From Rhynchonema sp. JSB1_4 (Eukaryota > Nematoda > Chromadorea > Monhysterida > Xyalidae): DNA of 64,000 nucleotides. The stretch spans positions 57,627 to 121,626 of the forward strand of contig JASAMV010000977.1 of assembly GCA_030248065.1 (NCBI GenBank), in the 5' to 3' direction. Each line of letters starts with the position of its first letter. The stretch's first letter is position 1. The notes beneath the pieces were generated by a model that saw only the letters and a program-made list of their open reading frames with translations, was not told the origin of the DNA and ran no database searches. The translations under genes and the position numbers were made by a program. Below are positions 10,499 to 22,100 of the stretch, in pieces.

Positions 10499-11722
10499 AT
10501 GGCCACAAGGGCGAATTTGAAGAAATCCCCAAAACCTAGCAAGAAATGCTCGAAAAAGTGCAGTTTCCCAAAGACCTGCGTTCAGTCAAGTGGCAATCAG
10601 TTCTGCAAGACAAAGTTGGTGTTGGGGAGCCAGTTTTATAGCAAAAATCAAAACGTGAACGAAGTGTTGCTCAAAGATGTGCAGGTGGTACCATGATTTC
10701 AGCGCCGGTCTCGTGGCTGGCTTAGCCATAATCGTGGTCGTGGTCGTGGTTGTGGTCTGTGCTGCCGTCTTCTTCATGAGATGGAGACGCATTAGGAAAA
10801 GGTATGCGACAGCTGTTGTTTTGTGCTACCCAGCCATAAGTTTCATGAAACTTGCGTTTTCCAAAGTCTTTCACCTTCATGTTGGAACAATCAATGATTC
10901 TGACACACGAACGGGAATATGAAACTCATACGTGCAAAACATGCGGTATTTGCTTATTTGAGTACTGCACTGCACTGGAAATAAAAGGACGTACCTAGTA
11001 TGGTTGCCCAGCTTTTCACCCTGATGTTTGGAGTGGCATTGTCGAATCAGAGCAATATTTTCAACTAGAGTTTTGTGATGACTGATGATGGTCATAGCTA
11101 AACTGATGTCATGCAGAGATCGACTGGCGAAGACGCACGCGGCGCACGTCGAGGCGAGACAGGACCAATTAATGTCGACTAGCAGTTCGACACCTGCGAT
11201 GGCGAAACGAAAAAACAGCAGCACGGAACGCGACGCAAACAGTACGGTGGCCGACGACAGTAATGGCGGCGAGGGTGACAATGTTTCAGTGGTTAGTTTG
11301 TTGCGATGTCACAATTTGGTCACGAATTTCAACACAGAGTCTCGAGCGCTGAAAAGTTGAGGGTGGTCATATAAAACATATTTTGCAATGGCTGGTACAG
11401 TTTTTGAAGCATCTGTACTGTACGCGAGTCACATGAATTTCTCAGTTGGACGCGTTCGATGTTTTTGCGCCCAGTTTCTGGGACTCGATCAACTGGGGCC
11501 CGACCGGGTGCAGCAGTATGGTCCCGTTGAGCCTAGCCTCCTAACCCCAAAGCCTGATCTTAGTCACTATGTTCAACATGTATCTCCTTGCTGTCGCAGG
11601 CAACATGCGAAGACGAGCACAATCCGCCCGACAGGCCGACAGCCCGACCATCAGCCATCCCTGATCGACAAAGCGCTAGCTGGTGGACTGATGCACTCAG
11701 GCCGAACTTCCATGTGCACTAG
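10499..11722 (+). CDS. Small single-pass membrane protein, function unknown
   Basis: Exons 10499-10614, 10685-10801, 11117-11291 and 11600-11722 (TAG) join in phase to 176 residues. The N-terminal part is lysine- and cysteine-rich (KKCSKKCSFPKTC then C..C, spacing like a small disulphide module). A 20-residue hydrophobic segment of isoleucine and valine follows (AGLVAGLAIIVVVVVVVVCA), then a basic stop-transfer stretch (RWRRIRKR) and a serine/aspartate-rich tail that is presumably cytosolic. The Cys module before the membrane segment suggests a type I topology. No signal peptide is seen at this ATG, so a 5' exon may be missing. I do not recognise the family. Confidence 0.55.
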
Positions 11723-12880
11723 TGGTAGTGCTGATGGTCAAGTGATTATTCTCATGCAGAAGTATAGATTGATTAGCACGTTTGGAACATGGAATTTGTT
11801 CATAAAATTATCACCTAGCATGTTTTTTCATTGAAAGCAAATAAACCACTTCACCAGATAAATTACTGACAGCAATTACGTGGACAGTAGGTTTGCATCA
11901 TGATTTTTCCCAAGACAATAGTTGCCCAAAGAATAACAATCGATGAAGGATTAATGGTAAAAAACGGGCACTAGTCCCAGTTCGCCTCCAATGGCAGTTT
12001 AGGCCAGGGCTTAGGCTAGGCCTACAGTTAGGCTTAGGCTGCAAGCCTACCCGCCCAGTGTTTGCGTTGCGGTAGACATGTACCGCTGTTGGTAGAGCAG
12101 AGTAGGTGACAGCAGGCCATGAATAGTCACCTCGATTTACCCCCACTTGAGCATCAAACACAAGTCAAAGTTTGTCATGCAACTCATCGCTACTTTTCTG
12201 CACTGCGTATAAAAATACCCATATTTTGTGCATTGACCGATTCGGGATTATACACCACGAAATACATGGTAAGTATGCTTAACTATAAACATTTGGGCGA
12301 AAAAATCAGGAAGATCTTGGGGTACTGTACGCAGGATTTTTGAGGGCTGTGGGTTGGGGAGAGGAACATATTTTGGGGGAGATCGAAGATGCGAAATTTT
12401 GCACTTTCGGTTCATTTTTAGCCATTTTGTACTCTTGGGGTGAAAATTGTAAAAATTCTGTTGCTGTACTAGAGAGTTGAGATACCGCACCCAGAGCGCT
12501 GGGGCCCACGTCCCTACACATCGTACAGCAAGGAGGTATACCGTTGGGTGGGGAGACCGACCCCCAATCCCCCGCCTCAGCACTGCCACGGACCTTTGAT
12601 CACGCGAATTCGGATGGCCATAACAGCACATTATATTTAGAACCATTCTTCAACTCTGATTATGATGTGATCATTCTAACCTCCTTTGCTATCCAGCAAA
12701 AACTGAGCGGTATGGGCGGAAGGGGGCGGTGTGGGTTGGTTGTCCGGACTGGTCACCACGAGAACAGAAGCGAACAGACGAAGACGTATTCCTCCGTTTC
12801 TGATTACAAGAGAATGCAACCAGAGATTAATTTCGGGCGGGAGATAGAATTCACATACATACCGTAAAAACCTAAATAGA
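11723..12880. other. Intergenic, no gene seen
   Basis: Contains a GCCTA-rich stretch at 12000-12050 and open frames without recognisable domains (12544-12867 plus, 12248-12646 minus). The minus frame borders the G-tract repeat zone and I treat both as chance. Confidence 0.45.
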
Positions 12881-13869
12881 AGGGGGGGGGGGCTCTATTA
12901 ACTCACTGACCCCATTTTGGGGGGGGGGGCTCTATTACGGGGGGCTCTATTCCGGGGGGCCTCTATTAATTCACTGACCCGAAAACCTGAAAAATTGTTC
13001 CCAGAAATACCGTAAAACCTAAAATACAAGGGGGGCAGTGTGGTGGCAGGCCAATCGACCCAAGATACCCTAGGGGGGGGGGAAGGTTTCGGACTTACTC
13101 GAGATACCCCCCAGAGGCTACCCAAGATACCCCTATGGTCCGTCAAAAGGCGAAAAAAGGCCGTTTTTTGCATGCAATTTTACTTCAAAATTGGCCTAAA
13201 AATGGGTACTTTTTGACATTTTTGCCGAAAATTGGCCTAAAATGACCGTTTTTGGGTGTTTGCGCGCGGTGCGCGCGATTTTTGGGGGTCCCGAGGTCGA
13301 AAAACACCTATTTTTGCCTTTGAAAACCATAAATCGACTTACTCGAGATACCCTTTGGGGTCGGCTCGAGATAGATACCCTTCCCCCCATCCCCCCCTAA
13401 GGGTTGACTCGAGATAGATACCCCTTAGGGGGGGGGAAATCCCCCCCATCCCCCCCCAGCCACTACAGTGAGGGGGGGGCTGTATTTTTTCACTGACCCC
13501 TTTTAGGGGGGGCTGTATTTTTGGGGGGGGCTGTATGTTTTCGCTGCCCAAAATCTCAAAAAATGTTCCAAAAAATACCCCTAAAATGGAGTCCTGTCAG
13601 GGTGTTACTGGTCATTATTGAGTGTTTTTAGGTGCAGATCTTCCATAGAAGGCTTTACGTCATCATATACTCAACCACAAACGTTGTACATAAGGTGTCT
13701 TCTTACACCAGAGCTTGACTTTACGACCCCCAAGCGGGGAATTCCAAGTTGGGGGGGGGCTGTATTTTTGGGGGGCTCTATTTTTTCACTGACCCCTTTT
13801 AGGGGGGGCTGTATTTTTGGGGGGCTCTATTTTTGGGGGGGGGGCTCTATTTTAGGGAATACGGTACCC
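12881..13869. repeat. G-tract repeat zone with CTCTATT/CTGTATTTTT units
   Basis: Repeated blocks combine a run of 7-12 G with GCTCTATT or GCTGTATTTTT and CACTGACCCC, on both sides of an inserted element (13036-13470). The copies at 13470-13545 and 13757-13860 face each other. The unit looks like a MITE with internal polypurine tracts that has been duplicated. No coding capacity. Confidence 0.7.
13036..13470. mobile_element. hAT-like MITE (CAGTGTGGTGGC terminus) inserted in a G-tract repeat
   Basis: Starts CAGTGTGGTGGC and ends with the near-complement GCCACTACAGTG. The flanks are near-identical 8-mers (AAGGGGGG and AGGGGGGG). The host repeat resumes across the site (AATACAAGGGGG / GGGCTGTATTTTT). 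Arms contain CGAGATACCC subrepeats. Assigned to hAT by the CAGTG terminus and 8-bp TSD. Confidence 0.65.
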
Positions 13870-14258
13870 CAGTGTAGTTCCTGGTCCGGCGCGGCGGTTA
13901 GTGTACCTACCCCTTTTTTCCGTCAGGCGGTTAGTGTACCTCCCTGGGGGGGGAAGACCCAAAATCAGGAAAAAGTCACTTTTTGAGGTAGAAAATTTGA
14001 CCTATTTTTACCCCTATTTGGAAAAAATTCTTCAGAACAAGGGTATTTTGGCGACTTTTGAGAACATTGACCTAAAAATCACACATTTTAGGCCTAAAAA
14101 TGCCCATTTTAGGCCTAAAAATGGCCATTTTAGGCAAAAGTTGAGGCGGTTAGTGTACCTGACGCGGCGGTTAGTGTACTAGTGTACCTTGGTCGCGGCG
14201 GTTAGTGTACCTTAGGGGGGGGGACCCCCCCCCCCCCCCCCCCCCAGGAACTACACTG
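13870..14258. mobile_element. hAT-like MITE, CAGTGTAGTTCCTGG family, copy A
   Basis: Ends are CAGTGTAGTTCCTGG and CCAGGAACTACACTG. Inside each arm is GGCGGTTAGTGTACC, repeated. The left TSD is CGGTACCC (13862-13869). The right copy is split by the next insertion: CGG at 14259-14261 and TACCC after 14770. Related copies are at 15216-15508 (opposite internal orientation) and 15577-15943. Confidence 0.8.
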
Positions 14259-14261
14259 CGG

Positions 14262-14762
14262 CATAGTAGTGGCTGGGGGGGGGGGGGGGGGGACCCCCCG
14301 TACTTACCTACCACAAAACCCGAGGGGGGGGGGTTGGGGGGGGGGTCATAGTAGTGGCTGGGGGGGCCCCCCTCTCAGTACTTACCTACCACAAAACCCG
14401 AGGGGGGGGGGTTGGGGGGGGGTCCCTCCCCCCGCCCGCTTGAGTACTTACCTCTCACAACTCCAAATCATACCTCTCACAAGCAATTTTATACCTTTTT
14501 AAGGCAAAAATCGGTGTTTTTCGACCTTATTTTCCCAAAAATCGCGCGCTCCGCGCGCAAACCCACCCATAATACCTATTTTTAGGCGATTTTCGGCGAA
14601 AATTTGGAAAAAGTACTATTTTTACCTCATTTTTTGGCCAAAATTGTATCACAAAAACGGTGTTTTTTCGCGTTTTTGGGTGACCAAAATCATACCTCTC
14701 ACGCTTCCGGTCCCAACCCCGCATCATACTTACCTCCCACACATGGGCCTGCCACTACACTG
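14262..14762. mobile_element. hAT-like MITE, CATAGTAGTGGC/GCCACTACACTG family
   Basis: Flanked by the 8-bp duplication CACTGCGG (14254-14261 and 14763-14770), which consists of the last five bases of copy A plus the start of its TSD. It therefore inserted after copy A, at its right edge. Contains long G runs, (A)CCACAAAACCCGAGGG units and AAAAA-TTTTT-rich arms. Confidence 0.75.
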
Positions 14763-14823
14763 CACTGCGGTACCCCCAAAACCCCTAAAAACGGGCTTGA
14801 ACTGATGTTTTTCGCTTGTAACC

Positions 14824-15207
14824 ATAGTAGTGGCTGGGGGGGGGGGGTGGGGGGGGGGGGTTTACCCCCCCTCTCAGTACTTACCTACCACAAAACCCGA
14901 GGGGGGTTGGGGGGGGGTTGAGTACTTACCTCTCACAAGCAATTTTATACCTTTTTAAGGCAAAAATCGGTGTTTTTCGACCTTATTTTCCCAAAAAATC
15001 GCGCGACCCACCCATAATACCTATTTTTAGGCGATTTTCGGCGAAAATTTTGAAAAAGTACTATTTTTACCTCAATTTTTGGCCAGAATTGTATCACAAA
15101 AACGGTGTTTTTTCGCCTTTTTGGGTGACCAAAATCATACCTCTCACGCTTCCGGTCCCAACCCCGCATCATACTTACCTCCCACACATGGGCCTGCCTC
15201 TACACTG
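14824..15207. mobile_element. Second copy of the CATAGTAGTGGC family
   Basis: Nearly repeats 14346-14762, starting CATAGTAGTGGCTGGGG and ending GGGCCTGCCTCTACACTG. The left flank (CTTGTAAC) does not match the right flank (CCCCCAGG), so its target duplication has been lost or it arose by duplication rather than transposition. Confidence 0.65.
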
Positions 15208-15215
15208 CCCCCAGG

Positions 15216-15508
15216 CAGTGTAGTTCCGGGGGGGGGGAGGGGGGTCCCCCCTAAGGTACACTAACCGCCGCAACCAAGGTACACTAGTACACTAACCGCC
15301 GCGCCAGGTACACTAACCGCCTCAACTTTTGCCTGAAATAGGCATTTTTAGGCCAAAAATGGGCATTTTTGGGTCTAAAATAGGTGATTTTTATGTCAAT
15401 GATGTAAGAAGTCGCCAAAATACCCTTTTTATGGAGAATTTTTTCCAAAAAGGGCCGAAAAAAAGGGGTAGGTACACTAACCGCCGCGCCGGACCAGGAA
15501 CTACACTG
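15216..15508. mobile_element. hAT-like MITE, CAGTGTAGTTCC family, copy B
   Basis: Flanked by perfect 8-bp duplications CCCCCAGG (15208-15215 and 15509-15516). Internal sequence is inverted relative to copies A and C. Contains the shared GGTACACTAACCGCC subrepeats. Confidence 0.85.
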
Positions 15509-15576
15509 CCCCCAGGCCATCGGCTCTGGTACAGTAGGCATCCCCCTCTCTGAGCCCGGTACAGTAGGTCTGTAAC

Positions 15577-15943
15577 CAGTGTAGTTCCTGGTCCGGCGCG
15601 GCGGTTAGTGTACCTACCCCTTTTTTCCGTGCGGCGGTTAGTGTACCTCCCTGGGGGGGAAGGGGGGGGAAGACCCAAATCCAGGAAAAAGTCACTTTTT
15701 GAGGTAGAAAATTTGACCGATTTTTGGCCCTTTTTGGAAAAAATTCTCCATAAAAAGGGTATTTTGGCGACTTTTGACACCATCGACCTAAAAATCACCC
15801 ATTTTAGGTCTAAAAATGCCCATTTTAGGCCAAAAATGCCTATTTTGGGCAAAAATTGAGGCGGTTAGTGTACTAGTGTACCTTGGTCGCGGCGGTTAGT
15901 GTACCTTGGGGGGGGACCCCCCTCCCCCCCAGGAACTACACTG
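15577..15943. mobile_element. hAT-like MITE, CAGTGTAGTTCCTGG family, copy C
   Basis: Flanked by perfect 8-bp duplications TCTGTAAC (15569-15576 and 15944-15951). About 367 bp, closely matching copy A. The long open frames through it arise from sequence without stops in G-runs and palindromes and are not genes. Confidence 0.85.
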
Positions 15944-16121
15944 TCTGTAACTACAAGGTTCCCCCTTCCAAAAGTCTTGGTGTTTTCCAAAGGGCGGTCG
16001 GGCGGGACAGGACCCACCGACCGAGGTAACAAAACAACCCGGCCGAATTCCCACCTCCACCTCTGAAACGAGCCATTGTCCTCTGAACCTGAACCAGCTT
16101 GTCTTGTTTCCAGCGCCAAGA

Positions 16122-19100
16122 ATGTCGTCGTCGGCGCCCTGGAATCAACGCGCGCGGCTGCAGAAGGCGAAAGAGCGCGAGAAGGAGGTGGCGAGTCTGC
16201 TGGTGTTCGGCTATTCGTGCACGATCTTTCGCGACGATGAACGCTTCGAGGCACAGGCGTCAGGCTCATCGTTGATACCGCTGCATCACGACAACGACAA
16301 TAAAGTCGACAGGTAATTACGGCCACGACAACGGCTCGCTGTTCAATATTCTGTCACAATTTAATTACGGCGGGCGGGAAGGGGAACACTGACCCTCGTC
16401 CGTGGTCCATGTGAGGCGTTTCGAAAAGGTGGACCGGTCGGACACCGAAGCAATGAAGCAGCGAACAACGCGCCGCAGCCGTTTGGTGAGCTATAGCAGG
16501 TTGGTGAAAGTGTTTATTCTTGTCTCTCAGTTCCGGCCACAAGTTCGCACCCGGCACCCCACACCACGAAGGCGGCTAATTGATGATTTTGCAATTATTA
16601 TTTGTGCAAAAACGTTTTTTTGAGAACGCGAGATCAAAAGACGTTCTTTCGACAATTTCAATCGGCTGCCACCAGTGCGTGTGTTTTCTCTTGATTGATA
16701 ATGCAGGTTCTCTTTTACAAACAGCTAACAAACACAGTCAGTCACCAACCCACTACGTCGCGTTGTTGGTTCGATCCATCACGATGGAAACTCGAAATTT
16801 TTAATTGTGTTTTTATTGTGTCGCTAGTCACTCGCCTTAATTGTTATTATTAATGTCCCACCTCAAAACCAAGCGTTTAGGTCAAATCAAACCACTGAGG
16901 ATGAGATGAGATTGCATTTGTCTGCGTAAATTGAAATTTGCAATTGCAACTGAGATGAAAAGGAGGTCTCAACCGGAAAGTAGTCAAGTCAAGGTTATCC
17001 GCTGCAAGCAAACGATGTTTGATGAATTTTCATCTATGGTTCATGCAGATGTACATTGCACTAGGTAAAGTTAGTGAGCTGTTACACGCAAAAGGAGTTA
17101 AAGTGGACATTATACCCACTTTTTGCTGAGTCCACAAGACGCAGCCGGTCGCTTTAGTGTCTCTGGAAGCCAATTTCTCTGTTTGCTACAGCCCTTAGAA
17201 AGTCCGATCGTCCGATGTGCCTCGAGATCAATGTCAAATCAATTTCCGGCACAGAATCCTGCTTCCAATTGCTGTGTGCACGCACTAAAAGTGTCCTTTA
17301 TCGCTTCAGGCCCAGAACACGATCCATTGCATCGCGCACCCAAACTACAGCGAGCTGCCCGTCGCATCACGTCGATATGCCTCGTAATAATTAATTGTAG
17401 TAAGTTTCGAGTGACAAGCTGGCCACCATAGTCGCTCAGCAGATGTGTGGTGGGCCACGTGTGTGATCAGAATTGAAAACCGTGATCTAGCCAATCCATC
17501 ATCTCTGTACCGCATTCCATTGCCGCAATGAACGCAGCCAATTTGTTTGCAGATTCGACGGTCGACTTCATCTGCAAAATGTGTCCGATTTCGACGCCGA
17601 CCTGCTGCATTCGGCGAGCACTAGTGACCTGCAGGACGCACAACTGCACATCGCCGACGAGACTGAACGAATCGAGGAACAAATGTGCGAAGAGGAACGT
17701 TATCACGATCTGTATGAGGCCGAAAGACTCGAATTGGAGGGTACGCGGGTAGTTTTGCAACATTTGTGCCAATTTTTCCGATTTGTGTCAAGCACAAAAA
17801 TTGGGTTCAATTTGCACAAAGCATTTCGGGTCATCTATGAAATGTGAGAATTACACGTGCGGTGGATATTGCGCCTGAAATGGGGAAGAAACCGTTTGGC
17901 GCATGTTTCGGCGTTTGAATTTTGTCGAACAATACCTAGGGTTAGAGTACGGGGGTACCCGACATCCGACATCTGAGAAAAAAGTCGACACCCGACAGTT
18001 GCAAAAAAACCCGATATCCGACATCTAGTTTTAAAAAAACCCGACACCTGTTTTTGGACCAAAAACAGGCAAATTTTTGCTCATTTGCATCATTAGTACA
18101 ATTTTTGGCTCAGGTTACTGAATTCAAGTATTTTCACACGAAATAAGCACCAAAAAGTCACATTCTGCCCTTTCGGAAACATTTGGTTCGAAGAAAATTT
18201 CTCTCAAAATCTTCTCTCAGCAAAACATGTTTTGAACCGTAAGTGTCGAGTGTCAGGTCGTAAAAAACCCAACACCCGACATCTCGAGGTGGCCGACACT
18301 TACACTTTTTGACAGCCGACACCCGACATCTCTCTAACCTTAACAATACCATGACCTGCAGAAGAACGTCTAAAACGCGAGATGGCGCGTGGTGCTGAGG
18401 TGCCATTCAGTTATGACACGAACGACACAAAGGGTGATGATGGCAGCAGCAGTAGTGACGATGAAGATGCACATGAACCGTACGAACCCGTTCCCGAACT
18501 GAAAGTGCCAGTGGGGGTCACATTGGTCGGTACTGTTGTTTGTCTGGTCTGTCTTTTTTGAAGGAAATTTATTCAATACCACCAGACAATCTTTCAGCCC
18601 GAGACACAACAACAATCGCACATCATCGATAAGACGGCCACGTTTGTCGCCGCACAGGGTCTGCAGATGGAAATTGTGATCAAGGCGCGACAACGGAACA
18701 GCGATAAATTTTCGTTCCTCGATTGGGACCATCCACACTACCACTACTACAAGCATGTGCTCAAAATGGTGAAAGAGGGTGCGTGCGTTCCATACGAAAA
18801 TCGAACTGGCTTGTTTTCAGATAAGCCAGCTCTGATGTGGTGACGCAAACTTGATTTTCAGGCAAATACAAGCCCAAGCCGCCTCCGCCTAAGCCGAAAC
18901 GCGAGAAAAACCCAAAACCACAACCGAAAATTGAACAAAGAAATGGAAATGATGACGACGATTCTGGCTCAGATTCGGATTCGTCCGGACATTATCTGCA
19001 TCCTAGCTTATTAGGGGGTGCATCAGGTAAGTAGGGGGTCGTTGCGTTGCATTTTTTGCTTGGTTGTGTGTGACCGTATTTTATTTAATCGTCGTTTTCT

Positions 19101-22100
19101 TCAGGATCAAAGCCCACCAGTAAAGCGCCAACCCCGCCACCGCCGGCCCCAATTGTTGCGACAAGTGACTACAAACTCGGTGCTGGTACCGACGTGTACT
19201 CGCAGTTGTTCAACAAAATATCGGCGTTGCAACCGAAGCCGCCAAAGTCTGTCGAATTTGACAGTTTGCTGCACTTTATGTATGATTCGAGTGATGAAGA
19301 CCTCTTTCCACCGTTTTCAGACAACTGACGTCGCAAGAGAAACTGACCGAGATTAGCACGTTGGAGAGCTCGTACGTTCAGACGGACGGCGTCGCTACAG
19401 CAACAACGACAGAGGGGACGGGTGTGGAGGATACTAATGCAGCAACGCAACCGTCTACCGTCGTGGCTGGAAGTGCCACGGAAGCGACCGACGTTCTCAC
19501 CAGTGGTCCTCCGCCCACCGAGTACGCTGATTGGTTTCAATGGTTGGTTACGCTGTGTATTATCGGCATTTTTAAAATTGCAGTATAAAACTAAAATAAG
19601 CTTCCAAATTTACAACGTCAAAAGTTCCTGTTGTAATTATTTTGACTGCAGGTTCTACGGCCAGCCATCGCCAACCGTCAGTCAACCTGCAGTTGTGCCG
19701 CCTCCCCCCGATGTTGCGCCGGTTGTGGCCAAGGCTGCGGGATTCGTGGCGAAACACGGTGTTTTGGCTGAACAACGATTAAAAGGTTAGGGGTTGTTTT
19801 GGGTGGATTTATTCATGGGAAATATAGATTCAGAGCTTCTTGAATTGAATACTGTCGAAGCGTTCACAACCGTTACCCTCTTTGTCACTTTCAGATCAAT
19901 CCCAATTGCAACTGGACTTTCTGACGCCGGACAGCAGCTATTTCGGTTTCTACCAGATGCGATTGCGTTGGCTGCAGTACGACCATTACTATCGACAACA
20001 TCACGCCGCTGTGCTCGCGCAACAACAACAGCAGATGGAGCGGCAACAGATGCTCGAGGTCGACCCACTCTTGGCTGTTTTGGGAGTTTTTAGCAAGATA
20101 CGCTGTTCAATAAAGCAGAGCTATGTGGCCACTGCTGTCACATTCATCACGCCACGCCATGGCCATTGCTGACACGTACGATGTACAGTTTGCACAATGT
20201 TTATTATCTTGTTCAGCAACAGCAACATGTTGATGCGGCGGCACAGCTGGCTGCACAAGAGGCAATCAAACACAGCGCGTCAGCACCGGTGCTCACTGAG
20301 TTGCCTGTCACGAATGACGCCAGCACACAACAACAGCAACAACAACAACAACAACAACAGTCGCCGGTTGACAATCGAACTGTGCGACGTCGCCGTGGAT
20401 TCCATGATGCACCACCACCCGGACATGACGGCGTCGAAGGTGACGCGAAAATCACACCAGTATCGTTTGCGATCACGAAGAAGGCGGCTGCCGATGATGC
20501 TAAGTGCGTGCTGGGGTTGCTGTCTGTTTTGTGTCTCCTTATCTCGTTTTGGATAGTCTCTGTGTGTTTCGAAGGCCTGAAATGAAATCAGTTTTGCAGT
20601 GTCTGCGTGGAGGATGCTGATTCAACCGGAAATACGTCGACCGACGTGAAACCAGTGATGGTTAGCCATTAGGTTTTTATTTTTGCCTATCTTCGAAATT
20701 AAAGGTGCTGGTCAACAACCCTTCGACCGCGCTTGATCTTGGGAGGTAGTATATATAAACAAAGTTTGGACATCGTGTTACTCGACCCTAATCTGGCCAG
20801 CCGATTGGTTGCTTCCTGATGTTTCACGGCCACGTTGAAGTTTGCACCTGGTGAAAAAAACCGAAAAAATTTGAAACGCTGCTGTGACACGAATAGGCTG
20901 TTTCAAAGTTTGATACTAAAGTGACAGCAACCTCCAACATTGTGGCAAAAACCGCAATGCACAATAGCTATTGAAACGTCCGCATTGTTGAATAAAAAAA
21001 TAAAAGATTTCAGAAACCTGGTCATTTTTTGCTAGGATTTTCTACTCGTGTAATTTTAAGCATCTGTGGTAAATGAAATAAGTTGTCAATTACAAATAAA
21101 AATCCTCTAATTATCAAGTTCCTTGTTTGTGCTTCCCAGTTTTCAAAACCCTACACAGCTCACACAATGTTTACCACAACATGCGCAAGGCAGCCTTTCC
21201 AATGCGCACACACACAAAGCTGGCCAGCTGTGAAACATTGCTGTGTTATCGCTGTGCCGGCTGTGTATTGTCGTTGTGTGTGCGCTTTGAGAATGGCTGC
21301 CTTGCGCATGTTGTGGTAAACATTGTGTGAGCTGTGTAGGGTTTTGAAAACTGGGAAGCACAAACAAGGAACTTGATAATTAGAGGATTTTTATTTGTAA
21401 TTGACAACTTATTTCATTTACCACAGATGCTTAACATTACACGAGTAGAAAATCCTAGCAAAAAATGACCAGGTTTCTGAAATCTTTTATTTTTTTATTC
21501 AACAATGCGGACGTTTCAATAGCTATTGTGCATTGCGGTTTTTGCCACAATGTTGGAGGTTGCTGTCACTTTAGTATCAAACTTTGAAACAGCCTATTCG
21601 TGTCACAGCAGCGTTTCAATTTTTTTCGGTTTTTTTCACCAGGTACAAACTTCAACGTGGCCGTGAAACATCAGGAAGCAACCAATCGGCTCGCCAGATT
21701 AGGGTCGAGTAACACGATGTCCAAACTTTGTTTATATATTCTACCCCCTAGATCAAGCGCGGTCGAAGGGTTGTTGACCAGCAGCTTTAAGAGAAAGTTT
21801 TCAGACGCAACCGTCAAACACCGACGATCTATTATTCGGCCATCTTCAATCATTGGTGCCTTCCACATCCACTGATCAACTGAACGTTGATGAAACCGAT
21901 GCCGAAGCACAACTGCGATTGGAGCGAAAGCGAAAGGCACAGTTGTTTCTGGAGAAAATTATGAAAGTGGGTTGGCACATATGTTGGGTTCTTTTTGTTT
22001 TCGTGGACAGTTCGTATTGTAAAATATAAAATTTCGTCTGAGCATGCCGCTGAAGACAAGCGAGAGCTTTACGAATATTTTGCTTGATTGTTCAGTTACC

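Noticed and set aside
12898..16326. Many Gly/Pro/Arg-rich frames of 60-153 codons in the G-tract region
   Set aside because: They are translations of G runs and inverted repeats. Mirror-image frames occur in each MITE copy and none has a domain.
20213..20476. Minus-strand frame with a cysteine run
   Set aside because: It is the complement of the SFSWAP polyglutamine exon.
21083..21367. Near-identical frames on both strands (MSITNKNPLIIKF...), repeated at 33542-33866
   Set aside because: Centres of the two palindromic TTAA elements. Symmetry explains the repetition; not a conserved peptide.
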